From positions 6,797,501 to 6,861,500 of the forward strand of contig NZ_CP023692.1 of assembly GCF_008704935.1 (NCBI RefSeq): a stretch of 64,000 nt of DNA. The letters run 5' to 3'. Source of the DNA: Streptomyces vinaceus. GTDB taxonomy: Bacteria > Actinomycetota > Actinomycetes > Streptomycetales > Streptomycetaceae. Positions 50,025-58,896 of the stretch are shown here, one piece after another. The notes beneath the pieces were generated by a model. That model had not been told where the DNA came from, did not search any database, and saw only the letters and a program-made list of their open reading frames with translations. Both the position numbers and the translations under genes were made by a program. Each line of letters opens with the position of its first letter. Within the stretch, counting starts at the first letter, position 1.

Positions 50025-51521
50025 ATGGCGATCGACTCCCAGACAACGACGACAACGACAACGGCAACGACGACGGCAACGGCAACGACGACCGCGACGG
50101 CGACCGCGACGGCGACCGCGACGGCGACCGCGACGGCGACGGCGGCCCCCGTGGCCGAACGGCTCAGCGGCCGGGCCAAGCTGGTCCTCTTCGTGCTCTG
50201 CGCCGCCCAGTTCATGGTGGCGCTCGACTTCTCCGTACTGAACGTGGCCCTGCCCGTGCTCGGCAAGGACCTGGGCCTGAGCCGGTCGGCCCTCCAGTGG
50301 GCGGTCACCGCCTTCGCACTGCCCTCCGGCGGCTTCCTCCTCCTCTTCGGCCGGATCGCCGACCTGTACGGCAGGAAGAAGCTGTTCCTGACCGGCCTCG
50401 CCCTCTTCGGCGTCGCCTCGCTGCTGGCCACCCTGGCCTGGGGCCCGGCGTCCTTCCTGGCCGGTCGCGCCCTCCAGGGCCTCGGTGCGGCGGTCATCGT
50501 GCCCACCGGCATGTCCCTGCTGACCACGACGTTCCCCGAGGGCCCGCTGCGCGACAAGGCCCTCGGCATCTCCGGCACCCTGCTCTCCCTCGGCTTCACC
50601 ATCGGCATGGTCCTGGGCGGAGTCATGACCGACACCCTCGGCTGGCGCTCGACCATGGGGCTGCTCGCGGTCACCGCAGTGATCGTGCTCGCCCTCGCCC
50701 CCGGACTGCTGCCCGAGTCGCGCACCCCCGACCGGCCGCGCCTGGACGTACCCGGCGCCGTCACCGTCACCGGCGGCCTGCTCGCGCTGATCTACTCCCT
50801 GTCCACGGCGGCCCAGCGCGGCTTCGGCGGCGCGGACGTATGGGGCACGCTGCTCGCCGGACTGGCCCTGCTCGCCGCCTTCGCCGTGGTGGAGTCGAAG
50901 AGCCCGGCGCCGCTGGTCTCGCTGCCGATGCTGAAGCGGCCCACCGTCGCCTGGGGCAACGTCGGCGGCCTGGTGACCTTCTCGATGATGTCGACGGTCG
51001 TCTTCGTCCTGACCCTGTACCTCCAGGAGACGCTGGAGCTGTCCCCCTTCCGGACGGGTCTGGTCTTCGGCGTCCAGGGCGTCGCCTCCGCCTTCGCGGG
51101 CTCGTACGCACCCAAGGTCATCGGCCGCTTCGGCGCCCGGCGCACGCTGACCGGATCGCTGCTCGGCCAGGGCCTGTTCACCGCCGCGCTGCTCGCCGTG
51201 GGCACCGGGTCGGGCGCGCTGCTGGCGACGGTCGCCGTGTCGGTGGCCAGCATGTTCCACCTCGGAGCGATCATCTCGTACGGGCTCACCGTGACCAGCG
51301 GCGTGCCCGACGGGGAACAGGGGCTGGCGACCGGCCTGGTCACCACGACGCAGCAGGTGGGCCTGACGATCGGAATCCCGCTGCTCGGGGTGCTCGCCAC
51401 CACGCAGGCCTCGCTCTTCGGCGGGGTGCGCACGGTCCTGGCGATCGACGCGGCGCTGGTGGTCGCGGCGGCGGTGCTGGTGGGAGCGGGCCTGGGCGGC
51501 GGCCGTACGCGCAAGGCCTGA
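50025..51521 (+). CDS. DHA2-type MFS drug exporter with Thr/Ala-repeat head
   Basis: This 498-residue carrier has about 14 hydrophobic segments. Landmarks are FMVALDFSVLNVALPVLGKD, GGFLLLFGRIADLYGRKKLF (motif A), RALQGLGAAVIVPTGMSLLT and a late GLVTTTQQVGLTIGIPLLG. The first 45 residues are almost only Thr and Ala, produced by short tandem DNA repeats. GAGGG seven bases upstream supports the ATG at 50025. It is probably repressed by the facing HTH protein. Confidence 0.92.
   Translation: MAIDSQTTTTTTTATTTATATTTATATATATATATATATAAPVAERLSGRAKLVLFVLCAAQFMVALDFSVLNVALPVLGKDLGLSRSALQWAVTAFALPSGGFLLLFGRIADLYGRKKLFLTGLALFGVASLLATLAWGPASFLAGRALQGLGAAVIVPTGMSLLTTTFPEGPLRDKALGISGTLLSLGFTIGMVLGGVMTDTLGWRSTMGLLAVTAVIVLALAPGLLPESRTPDRPRLDVPGAVTVTGGLLALIYSLSTAAQRGFGGADVWGTLLAGLALLAAFAVVESKSPAPLVSLPMLKRPTVAWGNVGGLVTFSMMSTVVFVLTLYLQETLELSPFRTGLVFGVQGVASAFAGSYAPKVIGRFGARRTLTGSLLGQGLFTAALLAVGTGSGALLATVAVSVASMFHLGAIISYGLTVTSGVPDGEQGLATGLVTTTQQVGLTIGIPLLGVLATTQASLFGGVRTVLAIDAALVVAAAVLVGAGLGGGRTRKA
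50043..50145. repeat. short tandem repeats encoding a Thr/Ala tract
   Basis: ACAACG/ACGGCA-type triplets are followed by four exact copies of ACCGCGACGGCG at 50091-50138. All units are multiples of three. Slippage would change the cytoplasmic head length without loss of frame. Confidence 0.9.
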
Positions 51522-51754
51522 TCGCCGTCGCCGCCGCCATCGGCATCGGCATCGGCATCGGCATCGGCGGTCGGGACCGGGGACCGGGAGCGGGGGGCAT
51601 CCCCCGCGGACCGGTCCCCGTCCGCGTCCACCCGGGGCGACTCCTGCGCGGCGATCCCGGGGAGCCGGCCGCCCGTACCGGATGATCGGGCCGGACGGTC
51701 GGGCCGCAGGTACGGCGCGCGCAGGCGTACGAGGACACGAAGAAGGGAGCGCCG

Positions 51755-52723
51755 ATGCGAGGGCGGACCCCGCTCCTGACCGCCTCGCTGGTCGCGACGG
51801 CACTGGCCGTGCTGCCCGGGTGCGGCAGCCCGCCGGCGCTCCGGGGCGCCCCGGCCGCGTCCGCCACCGGCCCGAGCCGGGACCCGGGGGAGTTCTCCCG
51901 CGAAGTCGACGTGGGCGACGGCCGCAGGCTCTGGCTGAGCTGCAAGGGGAGCGGCGCCCCGACGGTCGTCCTGGAGTCCGGGCTGCACGACTCCTCCGAC
52001 ACCTGGACCCTCACCGACACCCGGCCGCCCGTTCCGAAGGCACCTGCGGTGTTCCCCGGCGTCGCGGCCTTCGCGCGGGTGTGCACGTACGACCGGCCCG
52101 GGACCGTCCGCTACACGAACCCGCCCGCGCTCACGACCCGCAGCACGCGACAGAGCGGCAAGCGCTCCCTCGGCGCGATGGCCGACGACCTCGACCGGCT
52201 GCTGACGGCGGCGCACGTACCCGGCCCCTACCTGCTCGTCGGCCACTCCTTCGGCGGGATGATCACGAGGCTGTATGCGCAACGGCATCCGCGGAAGACG
52301 GCCGGCCTCGTCTTCGTCGACGCCTTCGGCACCGACATGCAGCCGTACTTCGGCGCGCGGTGGCCGGCGTACCTGAAGCTGCTCGACAACCCCGGTACGC
52401 CCTTCGATTCCGACCCGGCGTTCGAGAAGGTGGACATCGACGGCGCCGTCGGCGCGGTGCGGGCGGCGAAACCGCTGCCGAAGGTACCCATGGCCGTACT
52501 CAGCAAGACGGAACCCTTCGCGGCTCCGGCCGGCACGGCGAAGGCCCTCCTGGCACCGCTGGAGCGGTCCTGGCCCGCGGTCCAGCAGACCCTGGTGGAG
52601 CTGGGGGAGCAGACCCCACACCTCCTGGCCACGGGAAGCGACCACTACGTACAGCTGCACGACCCGGACCTGACGATCAGTGCCATCCGCCTGGTCGCGG
52701 GCCGGATCCGTTTCGGCCGCTGA
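51755..52723 (+). CDS. lipoprotein alpha/beta hydrolase
   Basis: A 322-residue precursor with lipobox AVLPGC (Cys23) and a Ser/Pro/Ala linker. The alpha/beta hydrolase domain has VVLESGLHDSSDTW, DRPGTVRYT, nucleophile elbow LLVGHSFGGMITRLYAQRHP near 162 and likely catalytic His in ATGSDHYVQLHDPDL near 296. It should be anchored at the outer face of the membrane. GAAGGGAG precedes the ATG. The 233-bp gap before it has a CGGCAT repeat (51541-51564) and no gene. Confidence 0.9.
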   Translation: MRGRTPLLTASLVATALAVLPGCGSPPALRGAPAASATGPSRDPGEFSREVDVGDGRRLWLSCKGSGAPTVVLESGLHDSSDTWTLTDTRPPVPKAPAVFPGVAAFARVCTYDRPGTVRYTNPPALTTRSTRQSGKRSLGAMADDLDRLLTAAHVPGPYLLVGHSFGGMITRLYAQRHPRKTAGLVFVDAFGTDMQPYFGARWPAYLKLLDNPGTPFDSDPAFEKVDIDGAVGAVRAAKPLPKVPMAVLSKTEPFAAPAGTAKALLAPLERSWPAVQQTLVELGEQTPHLLATGSDHYVQLHDPDLTISAIRLVAGRIRFGR

Positions 52724-52746
52724 CCGTCGGGCCGGGCACGGCGCTC

Positions 52747-53085
52747 TCAGGCCCGCGTCCACCGGGGCTGGTTCCCCGGGGAGGCGGGCACGGGGACGGG
52801 TACGGGGACCGGTTCCGGGCCGCGCAGGTGCAGGTCGCGGACCGTGGCGGCGGTCTCCCGTTCGAAGTGCTCCCAGGAGATCAGCTCCCGCCAGATCGGA
52901 TCCGGCCGTCCCGGCACGGTGGCCCCCCGAGCCGCCCACTCCCGGGCGAGCTGCTCGAACAGCGGGGCGGCCGCGGCCGCGTGGGCCGGCGGCCGGGGCG
53001 CGGGGACGTACGGGGGGCGACCGCCCTCGTCCGAGGCCGCCCGGTGCCGCGCCGTGGGGGTGAGCGTGGAGCGCGTCGTCGTCAT
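52747..53085 (-). CDS. unknown small protein
   Basis: The 112 residues include FEQLAREWAARGATVPGRPD and WRELISWEHFERETAATVRD, helical and Trp-containing, with Pro-rich flanks including a Pro-Val repeat near the C-terminus. No family is recognised. The ATG at 53085 is preferred to an upstream start at 53136 that would add an implausible head. The function is unknown. Confidence 0.6.
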   Translation of the reverse strand: MTTTRSTLTPTARHRAASDEGGRPPYVPAPRPPAHAAAAAPLFEQLAREWAARGATVPGRPDPIWRELISWEHFERETAATVRDLHLRGPEPVPVPVPVPASPGNQPRWTRA

Positions 53086-53161
53086 GCCCGGCCAAACGAT
53101 TCCCCGGGCGGCGGGGACACGGACGGCGGTGCGCACGGGCCGCGGTGCCCGGTCGGACCGG

Positions 53162-53620
53162 CTACTCCTCCTGGTAGGAGTGGCGCTGCTCCGTCCAGGG
53201 ATCGGCGATGTTGTGGTAGCCGCGCTCCTCCCAGAACCCGCGCCGGTCGGCGGTCATGTACTCGATCGCGCGCAGCCATTTCGGCCCCTTGTAGCCGTAC
53301 AGGTGCGGTACGACCAGGCACAGCGGGAAGCCGTGCTCGACGGTGAGGGGCTCGCCGCCGTGGTGGGTGGCCAGCACGGTCCGCTCCGAGGTGAAGTCGG
53401 CGAGGCGCAGGTTGGCGCTGTACCCGTACTCCGCCCAGGCCATGACGTGCGTGACCTCGGGGGCCGGGGGAGCGAGATCCAGGATCGTGCCGGCGGCGAT
53501 CCCGAAGAATTCGTGGTCCGTGGAGGTGGTACCCGAGGCGCAGTGCAGGTCGGTCTCGACGGTGACGCCGGGCAGCGCCGACAATTCGTCGAACGACCGG
53601 CGGTGAGCGCACCGCCACGG
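53162..53620 (-). pseudogene. 3' remnant of a sulfite-oxidase-like molybdoenzyme gene
   Basis: The frame gives EIFPWRCAHRRSFDELSALP, VTVETDLHCAS (the Mo-ligand Cys region), APEVTHVMAWAEYGYSANLR, EHGFPLCLVVPHLYGYKGPK and ends RRGFWEERGYHNIADPW. This is the C-terminal two thirds of actinobacterial sulfite-oxidase-like oxidoreductases of about 200 residues. The N-terminal 70 or so residues are absent. An in-frame stop lies near 53660, and the only start in the remaining frame is a TTG at 53584. The break faces the accessory operon that starts at 53956, as if an insertion or deletion removed its front. Confidence 0.7.
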
Positions 53621-53955
53621 GAAGATCTCGCCAGCCCCGTCACCGATTCCGAATCGGACTCCGCATTACCGCGGGCGCGCCGAATCTCTCCCATGAAACC
53701 CGGGCTGTTCGGTTTCGGCCCCGGAGGCCTGAAGTCCGTGGTGCCGCCATCGATCGATTTGGCGGTGCGTTCCACTTGTCTCATGATGTGAACAGACATC
53801 AGGTTGAGCCCGCGCTCGCCAACTGTGCTCGACGTACGCATTGTTGACTGATCAACGGATGAGAGTGGTGTGAGTTCCACCACTCCCCGACGCGCGCGCC
53901 GCCTGTATCCCACCCATTTCAACTTTCATCTTTCATCTTTCGAGGTAAAGGCAGC
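53621..53955. promoter_or_regulatory. AT-richer upstream region of the lux-like operon
   Basis: No gene is supported. The base composition drops clearly in GC compared with both sides. GTTGA (53843-53847) and TCAAC (53852-53856) form an inverted repeat. Near the operon start TTTCATC is repeated in tandem just before GAGGTAAAGG, the ribosome-binding site of the first gene. The promoter must lie here but its boxes are not certain. Confidence 0.5.
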
Positions 53956-55230
53956 ATGCCCGTCCAGCAGTTTTCAGACCTCGTGCGTTTCGCCCGCGAC
54001 CGTTCCCCTTTCTATGCCGGGCTCTACGCGGACCTGCCACCGCACGTGAGCCGCGTCACCGACGTGCCCGTCGTGGACCAGGACGCGTTCTGGGCCGCCA
54101 ACACCGTGAACGACAACCGCGTCCTGACCGCCCCCCTCGGGGAAGCCGTCGTGTTCAAGACCGGCGGTACGACCGGGACGCCGCGGTTCTCCTGCTACAC
54201 CCGGGAGGAATGGCGGGAGTTCGTCACCGCCTTCGGCTCCGGCATGGTCGACGCGGGCCTGCGGCCCGGCCACCGGGTCGCCGACCTCTTCTACGCGGGT
54301 GAGCTCTACGCCAGCTTCCTTTTCATCCTGGACTCGCTCGCCCACGCCCCCGTCGCCAACGTCCGCCTCCCCATAGGCGGCGCCGCACCCGTCGACTCGA
54401 CGCTCACCACGATCGAGGACTTCGGCGCCGACGTGCTCGCCGGGACCCCGACCACGCTGTGCCGCATCGCCGAGCACCTGGTCTGCGCCGGCCGTGAACT
54501 GCCGGGCGTGGAATTCCTGTTCTTCGGCGGTGAAGCACTCTTCGAGGACCAGCGCCGGCTCCTCGCGGCCGCCTTCCCCCGGGCCACGCCCCGTTCGCTC
54601 GGCTACGCCAGCGTCGACGGCGGGCTCCTGGGGCGGCCGGTGCCCGGAACGGACGAAGACAGCCGTACGCACCGCCCGTTCGCCCCGCACACCCTCGTCG
54701 AGATCCTCGACGAGACGACCGGCGAGCCGATCCGCGAGCCGGGCCGCCCCGGCCGGGTCGTCGTCACCCAGCTCTACCGCCGCCTCATGCCCGTCATCCG
54801 CTACCCCGCCGGCGACCGCGCCGAGTGGACCGGTGCCGAGGGCGGGGCCTTCCGCATCCTCGGCCGCGCGGAGGAAGGCGTCCGCGTCGGACCCGTCTCG
54901 CTGTACGCGCAGGACGTCATGAACGCCGTGGCGGAGGCCGACGTCCACGGCCTCGTCACCGGCACGCAGCTCGTCGTACGCCGCTGGGAGGGCCGCGACG
55001 GCCTCGTACTGCGCCTGGCCACCGCCCCCGGCCAGGACCCGGCCGACCTGGAGGCCCTGGCCAAGGCGGTCGTCACCGGGCTCGACGCCGCCCGGCCGCT
55101 CTACCCCGACAGCGTCGGCGCCGGGTTCGTGCACCCGCTCCGCGTCGAATGGGCCGGCCACCGCGACCTGGTGGTCAACCCCCGCACCGGCAAGCTGGTC
55201 CGCGTCCTCGACGAGAGGCCGACCTCGTGA
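53956..55230 (+). CDS. PaaK-like adenylate-forming enzyme
   Basis: The 424 residues match the phenylacetate-CoA ligase superfamily. The P-loop is VVFKTGGTTGTPRFSCYTRE near 66-85, followed by FYAGELYASFLFILDSLAHA, VEFLFFGGEALFEDQRRLLA, GYASVDGGLLGRP and a C-terminal Lys in RTGKLVRV. It should activate a carboxylic acid as acyl-AMP; whether it then makes a thioester is unclear. It is the first gene of a five-gene unit and shares the enzyme type with the C-terminal half of the last protein. GTGA overlap (55227-55230) couples it to the exporter. Confidence 0.87.
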   Translation: MPVQQFSDLVRFARDRSPFYAGLYADLPPHVSRVTDVPVVDQDAFWAANTVNDNRVLTAPLGEAVVFKTGGTTGTPRFSCYTREEWREFVTAFGSGMVDAGLRPGHRVADLFYAGELYASFLFILDSLAHAPVANVRLPIGGAAPVDSTLTTIEDFGADVLAGTPTTLCRIAEHLVCAGRELPGVEFLFFGGEALFEDQRRLLAAAFPRATPRSLGYASVDGGLLGRPVPGTDEDSRTHRPFAPHTLVEILDETTGEPIREPGRPGRVVVTQLYRRLMPVIRYPAGDRAEWTGAEGGAFRILGRAEEGVRVGPVSLYAQDVMNAVAEADVHGLVTGTQLVVRRWEGRDGLVLRLATAPGQDPADLEALAKAVVTGLDAARPLYPDSVGAGFVHPLRVEWAGHRDLVVNPRTGKLVRVLDERPTS

Positions 55231-56606
55231 CGACGACACCCACACCGGCGCAGACGCCTGCCCCGCCCCCGCCCACGGGCCGCGCACTTCCCCTCGTCCT
55301 GCGCAACCGCGCCTTCGGCACCGTATGGCTCGGCCAGGTCCTCACCCAGGCCGGTGTGCGCATGTTCCAGGTGGGCATCTCCTGGTGGCTCATCAGCGAG
55401 GCCGTATCCGGCGACGGGGGCTTCGCGGCCGGGCTGTTCATGGCCGTCAGCACGCTGCCCGCCGTGGTCCTGGCCCCGCTCGTCGCCCGCGCCGTCGCGC
55501 GCTTCGCCCACCGCTCGCTGCTGCGCACCGCCGCTGCGGGAGCGGGAGCGGCCGCCGCGGCACTGGCCGTCTGGGCCGGCGCGAGCGACCTCCCGGTCGC
55601 CGCGGCCTACTGCGCCGCCCTCGCCCTGGCGACCTGCCAGGCCTTCTTCGACCCCTGCCTGACCACCTCCGTGCCCGAACTGGTCGACGACGCGGACATC
55701 GAGGCCGCCACCGGTTTCGAACTGTCCACCCAGTCACTGGCGAGCCTCGGCGGAGCTCTTCTCGGCGCCCTGGTCGTGGACGCGGCCGGAGTGGCCGGTC
55801 TCGCCGTGGGCTGCGCCGCCGCCTACACGACGGCCGCCCTGCTCATCGCGACCGTACGGTTCCGCATCGCCGGCGCCGACGCCGCCGGGCAGCCGGACAC
55901 CGCCGACGGGGCGCAGGCGGCGCCGCGCCGGACACTGCGCGGGCTGCTCGGCTCCCTGCCGTACGTCCGGGGCGTCCTGCTCTGCTTCACCGCGGCCAAC
56001 CTCTTCACCACGGCCGTCTTCGTCGTCATGCCGCTCTACACCGCCTCGGTCCTGCACGGCGACGGCGCCACCGTCGCCCTCTTGGAGGCCTCGCTGGGCG
56101 TGGGCACGCTCGTCGGCTCCTTCACCGGCGCCCGGGTCCCCGGCCGGCCCGCCGTGGTCGGCACCGCGTGCCTGGGCGCGATGGCCGCGGCCCTCGCCCT
56201 CCCCGGCCTGATCGCGGCGCGGCCCGTCATCGCCGGCTCGCTGCTGCTGACCGGCTGGTGCGTCGGGGTGATCGGGGTCCGCTTCGTGGCCCTGTTCCAG
56301 CGGCTGGTCCCGGCCGCCGACAAGCCCGCGTTCTTCGCCGTCATGCAGGCCGTCCTCGGCGCGACGTTCCCGGTCGCCTCGCTGCTCTTCGGCTTCCTCG
56401 GCGACCACTTCTCCGCCCGGACGCTGTGCCTGATCCAGGCGGCCGGACTGCTGCCCGCCGCCCTCGCCCTGGCCCTGCTGCCCGGCCACGCCCGCCCGGC
56501 CGGCACACCCGACCCGGCTCCCGAGCTGGATCCCGTACCGGAACCCGAACCGGCTCCCGACCAGGCCCCCGCCCCGGAGGCCGTCCCCGCAGGAGGCCTG
56601 CGATGA
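55227..56606 (+). CDS. MFS exporter of the lux-like operon
   Basis: This 459-residue carrier has about 12 hydrophobic segments. Landmarks include LVLRNRAFGTVWLGQVLTQA, ISWWLISEAV, FDPCLTTSVPELVDDADIEA and FVVMPLYTASVLHGDGATVA. The type resembles MFS_3 exporters of secondary-metabolite clusters. The ends are Pro/Thr-rich and Pro/Glu/Ala-rich cytoplasmic tails. Placement inside a coupled operon suggests it exports the product of the flanking enzymes. Both ends overlap neighbours by 4 bp. Confidence 0.9.
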   Translation: MTTTPTPAQTPAPPPPTGRALPLVLRNRAFGTVWLGQVLTQAGVRMFQVGISWWLISEAVSGDGGFAAGLFMAVSTLPAVVLAPLVARAVARFAHRSLLRTAAAGAGAAAAALAVWAGASDLPVAAAYCAALALATCQAFFDPCLTTSVPELVDDADIEAATGFELSTQSLASLGGALLGALVVDAAGVAGLAVGCAAAYTTAALLIATVRFRIAGADAAGQPDTADGAQAAPRRTLRGLLGSLPYVRGVLLCFTAANLFTTAVFVVMPLYTASVLHGDGATVALLEASLGVGTLVGSFTGARVPGRPAVVGTACLGAMAAALALPGLIAARPVIAGSLLLTGWCVGVIGVRFVALFQRLVPAADKPAFFAVMQAVLGATFPVASLLFGFLGDHFSARTLCLIQAAGLLPAALALALLPGHARPAGTPDPAPELDPVPEPEPAPDQAPAPEAVPAGGLR

Positions 56607-57739
56607 CCGCCGCGATCGAGCAGGCCACCCCGGCCGACATCGCCGATCTCCGCCAGCTCTACTACGCCGTCTACGGACCGCACTACCCCACGGCCCTCGG
56701 CACCGACCCCGCCGAGATGTCCCGGCTGATCCAGGACCCGCACACCCTCTGGCTCGTCGCCCGCTGCCCCCGTACCGGCGCCCTCGCCGGATCGGCCGCG
56801 GTCCACAGCGAACCCGGCAGCCGCGTGGGCCGCCTCGAAGGGCTCGCCGTCCACCCCGACCAGCGCGGATCCGGACTCGCCGGGCAGCTGACCGAGGCCG
56901 TCTGCGCCGGCACGCTCGACGCGGGGAAGCTGGACTCCGTGTACGCCACCGTCCGCACCGTCAGCGCCGGTCCCCAGCGCGTCGTGGCCCGCAACGGCTT
57001 CCGCCCGCTCGGCATCCTGCCCAACGCCGTGGATCTCAGCAGCCGCGAAAGCCTGGCACTCTACGCGCGTCACTCGCCCGGGGTGCTGGACCGCCGCGTC
57101 CCCGTCGCCGAGGTCCCCGCCGCCCTCCTGCCGCTGCTGCGCACCGCCGAGGCCAGCCTCGGCATCAGCTACGCGGACGCCCGGCCGACGCCCCCGCTGC
57201 CGGTGGTCCCCGGACCGGCGCCGCGCCGACTGGAGATGATCGAGGCGCCGGCCTTCGTCCGCCGCCGCTTCCAGCAGCACTTCCCCGACACCGGCCGCTG
57301 GTTCTACCCGCTGCACACCCCCAACATCCTGCTCACCCCCGACGACGGCGGGTTCGAGGTGTACGCCTACCTCAACCGCACCGGCGGCTACTGCGCCCTG
57401 GTCACCGCCCACCCCGACCCGGCGGCCGCCGCCGGCTGGCTGGAGCCGGTCACCCGTACCCTGACCCGCGCCGGCGCCGGCTACGTCGAGGCCCTCGTAC
57501 CACTGGAACACCACGCGGCGCTCTCCGCCTTCGCCGCCCAGGGGTTCATCGCCGGGGCCCTGTATCCGGCCATGCGCCGCGACGGGGACGGCTTCCACGA
57601 CTACGTGGTGATGTCCCGGACCGCCGAACACATCGATTTCCGCGGGCTCGTCGTCGACCCGCCGCTCCGGCCCTTCCTCGATTCCTATGTGTCGGCCTGG
57701 GCGTCGACGCATCTGCCCGTACGTGAGGTTGCTTCATGA
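56603..57739 (+). CDS. two-domain GNAT acetyltransferase-like protein
   Basis: The 378 residues have an N-terminal GNAT domain (about 4-150) with acetyl-CoA loop AVHPDQRGSGLAGQLTEA near 86-103. A degenerate second GNAT-like half (about 220-360) contains YAYLNRTGGYCALVTAHPDP and EALVPLEHHAALSAFAAQGF. It may acylate an amine in the operon's product or serve as its resistance protein. ATGA overlaps couple it on both sides (56603-56606 and 57736-57739). Confidence 0.85.
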   Translation: MTAAIEQATPADIADLRQLYYAVYGPHYPTALGTDPAEMSRLIQDPHTLWLVARCPRTGALAGSAAVHSEPGSRVGRLEGLAVHPDQRGSGLAGQLTEAVCAGTLDAGKLDSVYATVRTVSAGPQRVVARNGFRPLGILPNAVDLSSRESLALYARHSPGVLDRRVPVAEVPAALLPLLRTAEASLGISYADARPTPPLPVVPGPAPRRLEMIEAPAFVRRRFQQHFPDTGRWFYPLHTPNILLTPDDGGFEVYAYLNRTGGYCALVTAHPDPAAAAGWLEPVTRTLTRAGAGYVEALVPLEHHAALSAFAAQGFIAGALYPAMRRDGDGFHDYVVMSRTAEHIDFRGLVVDPPLRPFLDSYVSAWASTHLPVREVAS

Positions 57740-58896
57740 CCCCCTCGAACCCCCATCTCGCCCCCGTCGACGTCCCCGACGCCGCCGCCCTCGGCCGGGT
57801 GCAGCAGCTCTGCGACCTGGCCGACCCCTACACCTGCGGCCCCGCCGAGGAGGAGCTGTTCGCCGCCGCCATGGCGCAGACCAACGCCTGGCACCGCGAA
57901 CGCTCCCCGTTCTTCCGCAGCCTGTACGACGACGGCGCGCGGCCGGACACCCCGTACCGGGCGCCCCTGGTGCACGCGAACTTCTTCAAGCGCCACGAGG
58001 TCCTGTCCATACCCGAGGACGAGGTCCACCTCCATCTGACCTCCTCCGGTACCACCGGGCAGAAGTCGCAGATGTTCTTCGACGAGTGGACCATCCGCTC
58101 CGCCCAGCGCATGGTCGCCCGCATCTTCGACCACAACGGGTGGATCACCCCCGACCAGCCGGTCAACTACCTGCTCTACAGCTACGAGCCCGCCCGCGAC
58201 CTCAACCTGGGCACCTCGTTCACCGACAACTACCTGTGCGACTTCGCCCCGGCCCGGCAGGTCGAGTACGCCCTGCGCGACACCGGCAACGGACACGAGT
58301 TCGACCCCTTCGGCTGCGTCGCCGCGCTGCGCCGCTTCGCCGAGGACGACGTACCCGTGCGCATCCTCGGCTTCCCGGCCTTCCTCTGGTTCACGCTGGA
58401 GCGGATGCGGGCCATGGGGCTGGCGCCGCTGGAGCTGCCGGAGGGCTCCCTGATCATCCTCGGGGGCGGCTGGAAGGGCCATACCGACCGGCAGATCGGC
58501 AAGGACGAGCTGTACGCCCGCGTGACCGAGCAGCTGGGCGTCCCCTCGGAGCGGATCCGGGACACCTTCGGCTCGGTCGAGCACTGCATCCCCTACATCG
58601 AGTGCTCCCACCACAACCTCCACGCACCCGTCTGGTCCCGCGTCTTCATCCGTTCGACCCGCACCCTCGAACCCCTCCCGTACGGCGAACGCGGCTACCT
58701 GCACCTGGTGTCCCCGTACATCACCTCCGTACCGGCGCAGAGCGTGGTCATGGGCGACCTCGCCTCGCTCCACCCGGGCGAGGAGTGCGGCTGCGAGCTG
58801 ACCACCCCGTGGTTCACGATCCACGGCCGCGCCGGCGTCAGCCGCAACCGCAGCTGTGCCGTGGCCGCCGCCGAACTGATGAAGGGAATGTCATGA
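57736..58896 (+). CDS. LuxE-like acyl-activating enzyme (acyl-protein synthetase)
   Basis: The 386 residues show LuxE landmarks: FFRSLYDDG, FKRHEVLSIPEDEVHLHLTS, P-loop SSGTTGQKSQMFFDEWTIRS near 96-115, LIILGGGWKGHTDRQIGKDE near 235-254, IRDTFGSVEHCIPYIECSHH and LHLVSPYITSVPAQSVVMGD. In luminous bacteria LuxE activates a fatty acid with ATP and passes it to LuxC for reduction to aldehyde. Here it sits directly before a LuxC-containing protein with ATGA overlap, but no luciferase gene is present, so the aldehyde must serve another end. Confidence 0.88.
   Translation: MTPSNPHLAPVDVPDAAALGRVQQLCDLADPYTCGPAEEELFAAAMAQTNAWHRERSPFFRSLYDDGARPDTPYRAPLVHANFFKRHEVLSIPEDEVHLHLTSSGTTGQKSQMFFDEWTIRSAQRMVARIFDHNGWITPDQPVNYLLYSYEPARDLNLGTSFTDNYLCDFAPARQVEYALRDTGNGHEFDPFGCVAALRRFAEDDVPVRILGFPAFLWFTLERMRAMGLAPLELPEGSLIILGGGWKGHTDRQIGKDELYARVTEQLGVPSERIRDTFGSVEHCIPYIECSHHNLHAPVWSRVFIRSTRTLEPLPYGERGYLHLVSPYITSVPAQSVVMGDLASLHPGEECGCELTTPWFTIHGRAGVSRNRSCAVAAAELMKGMS

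Noticed and set aside
53254..53922. Minus-strand frame that could supply a new N-terminus to the sulfite-oxidase-like remnant
   Set aside because: Its residues (for example QVERTAKSIDGGTTDFRP) do not resemble the family N-terminus, and it shifts frame against the remnant, so it is not evidence of an intact gene.
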